A stretch of DNA of 64,000 bases, taken from the NCBI GenBank assembly GCA_030123605.1, contig CP126123.1, positions 1,240,001-1,304,000 on the forward strand, written 5' to 3'. A program made the translations under genes and the position numbers. Numbering within the stretch: position 1 is the stretch's first letter; each line of letters opens with the position of its first letter. The notes under the pieces are model-generated. The model saw only the letters and a list, made by a program, of their open reading frames with translations, did no database searches and was not told the DNA's origin. This document shows positions 56,299-64,000 of this stretch, piece by piece. Source of the DNA: Nitrospira sp. (lineage in GTDB: Bacteria; Nitrospirota; Nitrospiria; Nitrospirales; Nitrospiraceae).

Positions 56299-56696
56299 CG
56301 ACGGCACCCTTGCGGGTCTTGATCGGCAAGGTTGGATTGGACGGACATGATCGAGGCGTCAAGCTCGTCGCCCGTGCACTCCGCGATGCGGGGGTGGAGA
56401 TCATCTATACGGGACTCCATCAAACCCCGGAACAGATCGTGGCGACCGCGATCCAGGAAGACGTACAGGCCATCGGCCTCAGTATCCATTCCGGCGCCCA
56501 TAACTCGCTGTTTCCCCGTGTGCTGGAACTGCTGAAGGAACAGGGCGCAACGGACGTGACGTTGTTCGGCGGAGGCATCATTCCCGATGACGATGTGCCT
56601 CGACTGAAAACAGCCGGTGTTCGGATGCTCTTTCGGCCGGCCACGCCGATGCATGAGATCGTGGGATTCGTGAAGGGACTTCGTGTCGAACGTTGA
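56289..56696 (+). CDS. icmB: B12-dependent acyl-CoA mutase, small (cobalamin-binding) subunit
   Basis: A 135-residue cobalamin-binding domain. The DxHxxG motif is Asp18, His20 and Gly23 in [11 protein letters not shown], with [12 protein letters not shown] and [10 protein letters not shown] lining the lower and upper B12 faces. It supplies the adenosylcobalamin site to the large subunit at 53598, which lacks one. Start ATG 56289 overlaps the end of the MBL gene. It is the size of the small subunit of isobutyryl-CoA and 2-hydroxyisobutyryl-CoA mutases. Confidence 0.92.
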   Translation: MAVATAPLRVLIGKVGLDGHDRGVKLVARALRDAGVEIIYTGLHQTPEQIVATAIQEDVQAIGLSIHSGAHNSLFPRVLELLKEQGATDVTLFGGGIIPDDDVPRLKTAGVRMLFRPATPMHEIVGFVKGLRVER

Positions 56697-56709
56697 AAGG
56701 GCACCTGCC

Positions 56710-58314
56710 ATGCTGGTCCTGAAAACTGCAGTGGATTCGACCTCGGAAGAATTTCGCCGCCGCCGAGCGCATTATGAAAACCTGCTGGCCGATCTCAAGA
56801 AACACCTGGCCCTCGTTCGGGCCGGCGGATCGGCCGATGCCGTCGCGCTGCACAAGACACGTGGAAAAATGACGGCGCGCGAGCGTGTCGCCGCGTTGCT
56901 CGATCCCGGCTCACCTTGGATCGAATTGAGCCCCCTGGCGGCCTTCGACCTGTACGACAACCAGGTCCCCTCGGCTGGACTGATCACCGGCATCGGGTCC
57001 GTATCGGGTCGGTTCTGCGTCATTGCAGCCAATGATGCCACGGTCAAGGGGGGTACCTACTTCCCGATGACCATCAAGAAACACCTGCGGGCGCAGGAGA
57101 TCGCGCTGGAAAACCGGTTGCCGTCGATCTATCTCGTGGATTCAGGCGGCGTGTTCCTCCCGATGCAGGCGGAAGTCTTTGCCGACAAGGAGCACTTCGG
57201 ACGGATCTTCTTCAACCAGGCACGCCTATCCGCGGCAGGCATTCCACAAATCGCCGTGGTCATGGGCATGTGCACGGCCGGCGGCGCCTATGTGCCGGCC
57301 ATGTGCGATGAAAACGTCATCGTGAAGGGAACCGGCACGATTTATCTGGCCGGCCCTCCCCTGGTCAAGGCCGCAACCGGTGAAGAGGTATCCCACGAAG
57401 AATTGGGCGGCGCCGATCTGCATACCCGTCTATCAGGCGTCAGCGACCACCTGGCGCAGGACGACCGGGAAGCGTTGGAGATCTGCCGATCGATCGTTGC
57501 CACGTTGGGACGCAAGCCCCAGAAACCGCGTCGGGAAGCGATCGACGAGCCGCTCTATCCGGCCGAAGACCTGTACGGCATCATTCCCGACAATCCTCGC
57601 CAGATGTTTGAGGTCAGGGAGGTGATTGCCCGCCTCGTGGACGGCAGTCGCTTCCGCGAGTTCAAGGCTCGGTACGGCCAGACATTGGTCTGCGGCTTCG
57701 CCCATTGGACCGGCCATCTGGTTGGGATCATTGCCAACAACGGGGTGCTGCTCTCGGAGTCCTCGCTGAAAGGCGCGCATTTCGTCCAGCTCTGCGCCCA
57801 ACGGCGCATTCCGCTCCTGTTCCTGCAGAACATCACCGGCTTCATGGTCGGGAAAGACTATGAGAGCAGGGGCATCATCAAGGACGGCGCCAAGATGGTG
57901 CAGGCGGTCGCCACCGCGGAGGTCCCCAAGTTCACGATTCTGATCGGCGCGTCCCACGGAGCCGGCAACTATGCCATGTGCGGGCGCGGTTATGGCCCGC
58001 GATTTCTGTTCTCCTGGCCCAACACCCGTATCTCCGTCATGGGCGCGCAACAGGCGGCCCAGGTGCTGGTCACGGTGAAGCAACAGCAACGCGAGCGCGA
58101 ACAGGGGGCCCTATCGGACGCAGAACGACAGCGGATCACCGAGGCGACCCTCCGGCAATACGAACAAGAAGGCAGTCCCTATTTCAGCAGCGCTCGACTC
58201 TGGGACGACGGCATCCTGAATCCCCTGGAGACACGCAAGGTGCTCGGACTTTGTCTGGACATTGCCGCTGGGACACCGACAAAAGAATCCCATGTCCCGG
58301 TATTTCGCATGTAA
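56710..58314 (+). CDS. mccB: 3-methylcrotonyl-CoA carboxylase, carboxyltransferase subunit
   Basis: A 534-residue carboxyltransferase for leucine degradation. The match to MCC beta is close: [46 protein letters not shown] and [12 protein letters not shown], and it ends VFRM as MCC beta proteins do. Propionyl-CoA carboxylase beta differs in these parts. The partner biotin carboxylase (mccA/liuD) is not in this window. ATG 56710 was chosen; a GTG at 56683 inside the previous gene is the alternative. It is followed by liuC and HMG-CoA lyase. Confidence 0.88.
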   Translation: MLVLKTAVDSTSEEFRRRRAHYENLLADLKKHLALVRAGGSADAVALHKTRGKMTARERVAALLDPGSPWIELSPLAAFDLYDNQVPSAGLITGIGSVSGRFCVIAANDATVKGGTYFPMTIKKHLRAQEIALENRLPSIYLVDSGGVFLPMQAEVFADKEHFGRIFFNQARLSAAGIPQIAVVMGMCTAGGAYVPAMCDENVIVKGTGTIYLAGPPLVKAATGEEVSHEELGGADLHTRLSGVSDHLAQDDREALEICRSIVATLGRKPQKPRREAIDEPLYPAEDLYGIIPDNPRQMFEVREVIARLVDGSRFREFKARYGQTLVCGFAHWTGHLVGIIANNGVLLSESSLKGAHFVQLCAQRRIPLLFLQNITGFMVGKDYESRGIIKDGAKMVQAVATAEVPKFTILIGASHGAGNYAMCGRGYGPRFLFSWPNTRISVMGAQQAAQVLVTVKQQQREREQGALSDAERQRITEATLRQYEQEGSPYFSSARLWDDGILNPLETRKVLGLCLDIAAGTPTKESHVPVFRM

Positions 58315-58340
58315 GGGCGCCGGCAACCAAGGAGGAACCG

Positions 58341-59189
58341 ATGGAGGGATTCACAACCGTCACAGTCGAATCAGACGGCAACATCGCCCGCGTCACCCTC
58401 AACCGACCTGAACGGCGCAACGCCATCGACGCGGTGATGGGAACGGAGCTGCGCGAGGTTTTCGAGGAGCTGGCACGGGAACAGGTTCTCCGAGCTGTCC
58501 TGCTTGCGGCGAAGGGGGAGGTGTTCTGCGCCGGAGCCGATATCAAATGGATGCAATCCACTGCTCCGATCTCCGAAACCCAAGCTAGGGATGACGCACA
58601 ACGCCTCACCTCCATGTTTCGTGCCATCGACGAATGCCCTTGCCCGGTCATCGGTCTGGTACAGGGACCGGCCTTCGGGGGCGGGGTCGGACTCATGGCG
58701 GCCTGCGATATGGTCGTGGCGGCGGAAGACGCGACGTTTGCGCTCAGTGAAACCAGACTCGGATTGATCCCCGCCATCATCGCGCCCTTGCTCCTGCGCA
58801 AGGCGGGCGAATCGTTTCTCCGTCGTTACTGCTTGACCGGCGACACCTTCACCGCCTCGACGGCGAGCACATTCGGGCTGGTGCACGATGTCGTTCCGCC
58901 GAATGACCTGGAGGACAGTGCGGCCGAATTGATCGACACTATCTTGCGTCTCGCTCCCCAAGCGGTCCGGGAAAGCAAAGCCCTGATACGGAGGATGCTC
59001 TGCCTGTCCGATGAAGATCGTCGGGCGATGTGTGCGGACACCAACGCGCAGGCCCGCTGTGCTTCCGAGGCTCGGGAGGGGCTGCAGGCCTTTCTGGAAA
59101 AGCGATTGCCCTCGTGGGCCAAGCAGCAGGCGGCACAACACACTCAGGAGACGCAGAGGTCACGGGATGTTGCAGCCGGACACACATAA
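58341..59189 (+). CDS. liuC: Methylglutaconyl-CoA hydratase (crotonase family)
   Basis: A 282-residue crotonase, MEGFTTVTVESDGNIARVTL, after AAGGAGG. Oxyanion segment FCAGADIKWMQ, with GGGVGLMAACDMVVAAED and FALSETRLGLIPAIIAPLLL, which is the LiuC-type pattern. It converts 3-methylglutaconyl-CoA into HMG-CoA, between MccB and HMG-CoA lyase. The C-terminus extends about 20 residues beyond the usual end and overlaps the next gene by 23 bases. Confidence 0.88.
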   Translation: MEGFTTVTVESDGNIARVTLNRPERRNAIDAVMGTELREVFEELAREQVLRAVLLAAKGEVFCAGADIKWMQSTAPISETQARDDAQRLTSMFRAIDECPCPVIGLVQGPAFGGGVGLMAACDMVVAAEDATFALSETRLGLIPAIIAPLLLRKAGESFLRRYCLTGDTFTASTASTFGLVHDVVPPNDLEDSAAELIDTILRLAPQAVRESKALIRRMLCLSDEDRRAMCADTNAQARCASEAREGLQAFLEKRLPSWAKQQAAQHTQETQRSRDVAAGHT

Positions 59190-60114
59190 CTCGTACCGGT
59201 CCCCGATCCGGATCACCGAGGTGTCTCCGCGGGACGGGTTGCAGAACGAACCAGAGTTCGTGCCCACGGCGCGCAAGGTTGCGTTCATCAATGCCTTGTC
59301 TCTCACCGGCGTGGCGGAAATCGAAGCCGGTTCTTTCGTCTCACCCTCCGCCGTTCCGCAACTTGCGGATTCCGACGACATCTTCCGCGCCATCGAGCGG
59401 ATTCCCGGCGTCACCTATTCCGCGTTGGTCCCGAACGAACGCGGATTCGAGCGGGCACGGGCGGCGACGGTGGACAAGATCGCGGTCTTCACCGCCGCTT
59501 CTGAGACCTTCACTCGCCATAACATCAAGGCGACTATTCACGAGTCGCTCACCCGTTTCAAGCCGATCGTGTCGGCGGCCAAGCGGGACGGGATGGTGGT
59601 GCGTGGATATATTTCCACCGTGTTGTTCTGCCCCTACGAAGGCCGCATTGCACCGACCCTGGTGTCGGACGTGATGAAGCGGCTGCTCGACCTCGGTGTG
59701 GATGAGATCTCGTTGGGCGAGACGATCGGCAAGGCCGCGCCGGCCGATGTACGTCTGTTGCTGGATGCCGTGATGCCGGACGTCGACCCGGCCCGTCTCT
59801 CGCTCCACTTCCATGACACCTACGGGATGGCGATCGCCAATGTACTCACCGCATGGTGGGACTATGGGATCACGGCCTTCGATTGCTCGGCAGGCGGCCT
59901 CGGCGGTTGTCCCTATGCCCCGGGCGCGACTGGCAATGTCGCGACGGAGGATGTGGTCTTTGCCCTCAAGGCCTCCGGCGCCGCCGTGGCGGTGGATGAA
60001 ACGAAGGTCGTCTCCTGCTTGCGGGAACTCATCGGCCTGTTGCGGCATCCGTTGAGTTCGCGGCTTTCTCAACTCCGTTGTCGTCAGAAATTACAGGCAG
60101 CCATGAAGGGGTGA
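59167..60114 (+). CDS. mvaB: Hydroxymethylglutaryl-CoA lyase
   Basis: A 315-residue TIM-barrel lyase that splits HMG-CoA into acetoacetate and acetyl-CoA. The family features are ITEVSPRDGLQNEP, SFVSPSAVPQLAD, HFHDTYGMAIAN and the signature SAGGLGGCPYAPGATGN with the catalytic Cys. It overlaps liuC by 23 bases and is two bases before the meaB gene. It completes the leucine branch together with mccB and liuC. Confidence 0.93.
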   Translation: MLQPDTHNSYRSPIRITEVSPRDGLQNEPEFVPTARKVAFINALSLTGVAEIEAGSFVSPSAVPQLADSDDIFRAIERIPGVTYSALVPNERGFERARAATVDKIAVFTAASETFTRHNIKATIHESLTRFKPIVSAAKRDGMVVRGYISTVLFCPYEGRIAPTLVSDVMKRLLDLGVDEISLGETIGKAAPADVRLLLDAVMPDVDPARLSLHFHDTYGMAIANVLTAWWDYGITAFDCSAGGLGGCPYAPGATGNVATEDVVFALKASGAAVAVDETKVVSCLRELIGLLRHPLSSRLSQLRCRQKLQAAMKG

Positions 60115-60115
60115 T

Positions 60116-60970
60116 ATGACCCGACTGCACGTCGGCCGACCATCCGATCGCGAGGATGCCGTGACCCTGGCCTCACAGGTCATGGCCGGTGAGGTGCGGG
60201 CGCTGTCCCGTGCGATCAGCCTGCTCGAAAACCAGGACCCGGCCGGAACGGCGGTACTGAGTCACCTGACGGCAGGATCGAAGCGTGCCATGGTGATCGG
60301 CATCACAGGATATCCTGGTGCGGGCAAGAGCACCGTGATCGATCAGCTCATCACGGCTTATCGACGCCTGGGCGAACGGGTCGGCGTCCTGGCCGTCGAT
60401 GTCAGCAGCCCCGTGACGGGCGGAGCCCTGCTCGGCGACCGCATCAGGATGCAGCACCATGCGGACGATCGCGGAGTGTACATCCGCAGCATGGCGACAC
60501 GTGGTTACCAGGGCGGGCTGGCACGGGCGACACGGGATGCGTTGCGGCTTCTGGAAGCGGCGGGTTACGAGGCGATCCTGATCGAGACCGTCGGGGTCGG
60601 CCAGAACGAACTCGACATCCTGCAGGTGGCTCAGACGATCGTCGCGGTGACGGCGCCGGGACTCGGCGACGACATTCAAGCCATGAAGGCCGGTCTGCTG
60701 GAAGTTGCGGACATCGTGGTCGTCAACAAGGGGGACCGCGAAGGCGCCGACGCGACCCTGCGGGATCTGCGCGAATGGTGTCCCCTGGTGCTGCGCACCG
60801 TCGCGGTGAAGGGCGAAGGGGTTCCGGATTTGATCGCAGCCATCGCCGAGCATCAACGGGTACGAGACCTCGACAACCAGGGACGGAACAAACCCGCTGA
60901 ACTACGTATCGATCCCGGTGCTCGTGGAGGGCGACAGGGCCGTACCTGGGGATCCACGAACGGCCTGTGA
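60116..60970 (+). CDS. meaB: MeaB-type GTPase chaperone for a B12 mutase
   Basis: A 284-residue G3E-family GTPase. P-loop GITGYPGAGKST, the metal-binding Asp in LAVDVSSPVTGGALLGDRIR, IETVGVGQNELD and the NKGD guanine motif in VVVNKGDREGAD. Such proteins (MeaB/ArgK) load and guard adenosylcobalamin in acyl-CoA mutases. It stands in the operon with the mutase subunits, so it is almost certainly their chaperone. The end overlaps the following gene's longer possible start. Confidence 0.93.
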   Translation: MTRLHVGRPSDREDAVTLASQVMAGEVRALSRAISLLENQDPAGTAVLSHLTAGSKRAMVIGITGYPGAGKSTVIDQLITAYRRLGERVGVLAVDVSSPVTGGALLGDRIRMQHHADDRGVYIRSMATRGYQGGLARATRDALRLLEAAGYEAILIETVGVGQNELDILQVAQTIVAVTAPGLGDDIQAMKAGLLEVADIVVVNKGDREGADATLRDLREWCPLVLRTVAVKGEGVPDLIAAIAEHQRVRDLDNQGRNKPAELRIDPGARGGRQGRTWGSTNGL

Positions 60971-60999
60971 CCCATGACCCTTTTTCGGTGAGGTGCCGC

Positions 61000-62403
61000 A
61001 TGTTGGCGGATCGCTTGGCCGGCTATACCCAGACCCTCTGTTACGACGACTTGCCGAGCGCCGTCGTACATGAAGTCAAGCGGCGGATCCTGGACAGTCT
61101 GGGCTGCGCATTCGGCGCCTGGAAGGCATCTCCATGCCGGATCGCACGCCACGTCGCGGAGTCGGTCAAGGTTCACGACGGCGCGACCCTCTGGGGCACG
61201 ACACACAAGACTCTGCCGGATCTGGCGACCTTCGCCAACGGCGCACTGGTTCGATACCTCGACTTCAACGACACCTACCTGTCCAAGGAACCGGCTCACC
61301 CATCGGACAATATCGCGGCCGTCATCGCGGCAGGAGAAACGACCCATGCATCCGGCAAACGGGTCATCCAAGCCATTGCCTTGGCCTATGAGATCCAGTG
61401 CCGGCTCTGTGATGCGGCGGCGTTGCGCCCCAGAGGATGGGACCACGTGACCTACGGTTCGATCTCGTCCGCACTCGGCGTGGCCAAGACCATGAAACTT
61501 TCTTATGAAGAAACGCTGCAGGCCGTCAATCTGGCTGGCGTTGCCAACGTGGCGCTCCGGCAAACCAGGGTCGGCGACATGTCCATGTGGAAGGCCTGTG
61601 CCTTTTCCAACGCCGCGCGCAACGGCTTGTTCGCCGCCCTCCTCGCCCGGTACGGCATGACGGGACCGTCGCCGATTTTCGAAGGCGAAAAAGGCTTCAT
61701 GAAACTAGTCTCCGGACCGTTCGAATTGGCGATGCTGGGCGGAGAGAAGGCTCCCGACGACCGACCGGTTTCCTTCAAGATCCTCGACAGTTACATCAAA
61801 CATTTCCCGGTGGAATACCACGCGCAGACCGCGGTCGAAGCGGCGCTGGTCCTGCGGACCGAGTTGATCGAGGCGGAAGGGACCGGGGCGGTCGAGAACC
61901 TGGCCGATATCGAAATCGGCAGTTATGACGTGGCCATCGAGATCATCGGGCGTGATCCTGAAAAATGGCAGCCGACCACGAGGGAAACGGCCGACCATAG
62001 TTTTCCCTATTGCGTGGCGGCGGCGTTGCTGGACGGTCGCGTGACCTTGCAGTCGTTCAGCCGGAAACGGTTACGGAACTCCACGTTGCAAGGAGTGATG
62101 AAACGGGTCCGCGTCGTGCGTCAACCGGAATTCGTGGGCCGTTACCCTGCGACGATGCCGACCCGCGTCACGGCCAGGACCGCGCAGGGCGGCCTCTACA
62201 TGAAGCAGGTGGACCTGCCGTTGGGCCATCCCGCCCATCCGATGTCGGATCGGGACGTGGAAAACAAAGTACGCCGGCTCGCGTCGAAACGAATCGGTCG
62301 CGTACGAGTCGACAGGCTCATCGAATTCGTGTGGAACCTGGAACAAGAAAAGGACATCGGCCGATTGATGCCGCTGTTGAGGGTGACGCACCATGACAGC
62401 TGA
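61000..62403 (+). CDS. prpD: MmgE/PrpD-family 2-methylcitrate dehydratase
   Basis: A 467-residue dehydratase of the methylcitrate cycle. The family signatures are SLGCAFGAWKASPCR, YLDFNDTYLSKEPAHPSDN and LAYEIQCRLCD in the N-terminal half, and TADHSFPYCVAAALLDG in the C-terminal half. It turns 2-methylcitrate into 2-methylaconitate. ATG 61000 follows GAGGTG; a GTG at 60967 overlapping the meaB stop is possible. It overlaps prpB by 11 bases. Confidence 0.88.
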   Translation: MLADRLAGYTQTLCYDDLPSAVVHEVKRRILDSLGCAFGAWKASPCRIARHVAESVKVHDGATLWGTTHKTLPDLATFANGALVRYLDFNDTYLSKEPAHPSDNIAAVIAAGETTHASGKRVIQAIALAYEIQCRLCDAAALRPRGWDHVTYGSISSALGVAKTMKLSYEETLQAVNLAGVANVALRQTRVGDMSMWKACAFSNAARNGLFAALLARYGMTGPSPIFEGEKGFMKLVSGPFELAMLGGEKAPDDRPVSFKILDSYIKHFPVEYHAQTAVEAALVLRTELIEAEGTGAVENLADIEIGSYDVAIEIIGRDPEKWQPTTRETADHSFPYCVAAALLDGRVTLQSFSRKRLRNSTLQGVMKRVRVVRQPEFVGRYPATMPTRVTARTAQGGLYMKQVDLPLGHPAHPMSDRDVENKVRRLASKRIGRVRVDRLIEFVWNLEQEKDIGRLMPLLRVTHHDS

Positions 62404-63313
62404 GTCATCCGCTCGCTCCACCGCGCAAAGCCTTCGTGAACTGCTGGCTTCACGCACGGTGGCCATCCCGGGAGCGTTCAACGCGCTGACGGCACTCCAA
62501 ATCGAACGGGCCGGCTATGAGACCCTGTACCTGTCTGGGGCGGCTGTCTCGGCGGCCCGCGGCCTGCCGGACATCGGGCTGATCTCGCTGACAGAGATGG
62601 CGAGGGAAGCGGCGACCATCGCCAAGGCGGTCGCCATTCCGGCCATCGTCGATGCCGACACCGGTTATGGTCCCCCTTCGGCGGTGGGAGATGCGGTCCG
62701 GGAATTCGAACGAGCCGGGTTGGCAGGCATGCAGATCGAAGACCAGGAAGCGGACAAGAAATGCGGACACCTGTCGGGGAAACGGTTGGTCCCTGTCACT
62801 GAAATGGTCGCCAAGGTCAGGACCGCAGTCCGGGCGAAACGCGATCCGGATTTCCTGCTCGTGGCTCGCACGGACGCCAGGAGCGTGGAAGGGCTGGAAG
62901 CGGTCATCCAACGGGCCCTGGCCTATGTCGAAGCAGGTGCGGACGCCTTGTTTCCCGAAGCCTTGCCGTCCGCCGAAGAGTTCGGCACCTTTGCACGCCG
63001 GATGAAAACAGCCGGTGTTCAGGTGCCGTTGATCGCCAACATGACGGAATTCGGCAAGACGCCCTACCTGAGCGTGGGCGAGTTCGAATCGCTGGGATAC
63101 CGCGGCGTGCTGTTTCCCGTCAGTACGTTGCGGGTTGCGGCGCGGGCCGTCGAAACCCTGCTGGCGGAACTGAAGAAGGGCGGCTCTCAACGGGATTGGC
63201 TCGACCACATGATGACAAGGCAGGAACTCTACGCACTGCTTCGATATGAACCGGATACAGACCGGCTGTGGAGGCCCTATGAACCAGGCGCTGCGGGAAC
63301 AGCCCGCGACTAA
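62393..63313 (+). CDS. prpB: 2-methylisocitrate lyase
   Basis: A 306-residue isocitrate-lyase-superfamily enzyme that splits 2-methylisocitrate to pyruvate and succinate. The catalytic Cys124 is in DKKCGHLSGK, and the Mg site is in AIVDADTGYG and MQIEDQ. It overlaps prpD at the start and prpC at the end (35 bases). Together the three genes handle propionyl-CoA from isoleucine without methylmalonyl-CoA mutase. Confidence 0.92.
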   Translation: MTAESSARSTAQSLRELLASRTVAIPGAFNALTALQIERAGYETLYLSGAAVSAARGLPDIGLISLTEMAREAATIAKAVAIPAIVDADTGYGPPSAVGDAVREFERAGLAGMQIEDQEADKKCGHLSGKRLVPVTEMVAKVRTAVRAKRDPDFLLVARTDARSVEGLEAVIQRALAYVEAGADALFPEALPSAEEFGTFARRMKTAGVQVPLIANMTEFGKTPYLSVGEFESLGYRGVLFPVSTLRVAARAVETLLAELKKGGSQRDWLDHMMTRQELYALLRYEPDTDRLWRPYEPGAAGTARD

Positions 63314-64000
63314 GGCGGATCATTCCTCTTACAGCCCCGGACTGGAAGGGGTGATCGCCGGAGAATCAGCCCTCTGTCAGGTGGATGAAGGAGAAGCAGG
63401 ACTTCGCTATCGAGGTTATGCGATCGGAGACTTGGCGGAACGGAGCAGCTTCGAGGAGGTCGCCTATCTGCTGCTCTTCGGCCGGCTCCCGACAGGGACG
63501 GAGTTGAAGGAATTCTCCGAGCAGCTGGCGCGTAATCGCTCCCTGCCGGATCCGGTTCAACGTTTCGTGGAACAGGTGCGGCCGGGCATGCATCCCATGG
63601 ATGTCTTACGGAGCGGGATTTCGCTGCTGGGACTGAGCGATCCCGACGCGCAGGACGGATCGCGCGACGCGAACCTCAGAAAATCCATGCGCCTGCTCAG
63701 TCAGATCCCCCTGCTGGTTGCCGACAGCCATCGTGTGATGGCGGGAGGGAAGCCGATGAGGCCGGACCGGGCCGAAGGCTTCGCGCAAGACCTCCTGCAC
63801 CTCACGGCAGGGCGAAAAACCGGTGAAGCAGGCGTTGCCATGGCGCAGGCACTGAATGTGTCGCTGATTCTATATGCGGAACATGAATTCAATGCCTCCA
63901 CGTTTTCCGCCCGGGTCACGGCCTCCACCATGACCGATCTTCATGGCACCATTACGGCGGCCGTCGCGACGTTGAAGGGACCGCTCCACGGCGGCGCCAA
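63279..64000 (+). CDS. prpC: 2-methylcitrate synthase (cut by window edge)
   Basis: An open frame from ATG 63279 (MNQALREQPATKADHSSYSP) runs without a stop to the window end, 240 codons. The citrate-synthase features are GLEGVIAGESALCQVDE, LRYRGYAIGDLAERSSFEEV, and the active-site segments LYAEHEFNASTFSARV and GPLHGGA. In the context of prpD and prpB it is methylcitrate synthase and not the TCA enzyme. It overlaps prpB by 35 bases. Confidence 0.9.
   Translation, partial: MNQALREQPATKADHSSYSPGLEGVIAGESALCQVDEGEAGLRYRGYAIGDLAERSSFEEVAYLLLFGRLPTGTELKEFSEQLARNRSLPDPVQRFVEQVRPGMHPMDVLRSGISLLGLSDPDAQDGSRDANLRKSMRLLSQIPLLVADSHRVMAGGKPMRPDRAEGFAQDLLHLTAGRKTGEAGVAMAQALNVSLILYAEHEFNASTFSARVTASTMTDLHGTITAAVATLKGPLHGGA

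Noticed and set aside
56710-58314. Assignment as propionyl-CoA carboxylase beta
   Set aside because: Sequence segments and the C-terminal end match 3-methylcrotonyl-CoA carboxylase beta far better, and LiuC and HMG-CoA lyase follow.

Overview
The window is GC-rich (roughly 60%), densely coded bacterial DNA with no rRNA, tRNA or CRISPR array that I could see. Gene content points to a Nitrospira-like member of the Nitrospirota: an alaS-recX-recA block, a HemQ/chlorite-dismutase-family coproheme enzyme, a FdhF/YdeP-type formate dehydrogenase-like gene beside fdhD, multi-PAS signalling proteins, and many lipoproteins without clear homologues. This assignment is inference; there is no marker gene for taxonomy here except the ends of recA and alaS.

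Layout. 1-2391: alaS (partial), recX and recA on the minus strand. 2668-6660: a molybdopterin oxidoreductase gene split by an 815-bp IS5-type insertion, followed by fdhD. 6698-10151: a membrane protein, three lipoproteins and small unknowns. 10232-12791: thpR, cinA and a secreted unknown. 12937-16434: hemQ with a strong terminator, then four unknown genes. 16711-23788: a MepK-like peptidase and a signalling block (degenerate sigma-54-type regulator, pseudo-receiver, NarL-type regulator, four-PAS histidine kinase). 24017-26319: NUDIX, SDR and a secreted Lon-protease-domain-like protein. 26384-32122: a two-partner secretion operon (TpsB, TpsA) with a CHAT protease.

32556-44205 (minus strand) is a lipid and aromatic catabolic block: tryptophanase with an HTH regulator, acyl-CoA dehydrogenase, patatin, crotonase, 3-hydroxyacyl-CoA dehydrogenase, thiolase, acyl-CoA ligase and a diiron haem-oxygenase-like oxidase. 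It diverges from a plus-strand block (44462-64000): tyrosine degradation (a one-module HPPD, homogentisate dioxygenase, fumarylacetoacetase), a phosphoribosyltransferase-like gene, a branched-chain 2-oxoacid dehydrogenase (E1a, E1b, E2), thiolase, 3-hydroxybutyryl-CoA dehydrogenase, a B12 acyl-CoA mutase in two subunits, MccB, LiuC, HMG-CoA lyase, MeaB, and the methylcitrate genes prpD, prpB and prpC.

Together these genes read as a programme for consuming amino acids. Leucine would go through MccB, LiuC and HMG-CoA lyase. Valine would go through isobutyryl-CoA to butyryl-CoA, because the mutase has the Phe/Gln active-site pair of isobutyryl-CoA mutase and not the Tyr/Arg pair of methylmalonyl-CoA mutase. 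Isoleucine-derived propionyl-CoA would enter the methylcitrate cycle. The most unusual items are this mutase assignment, the one-module HPPD, the TPS-CHAT operon, the secreted Lon-like protein, and the sigma-54-type activator that lacks both its phosphorylation site and its GAFTGA loop.
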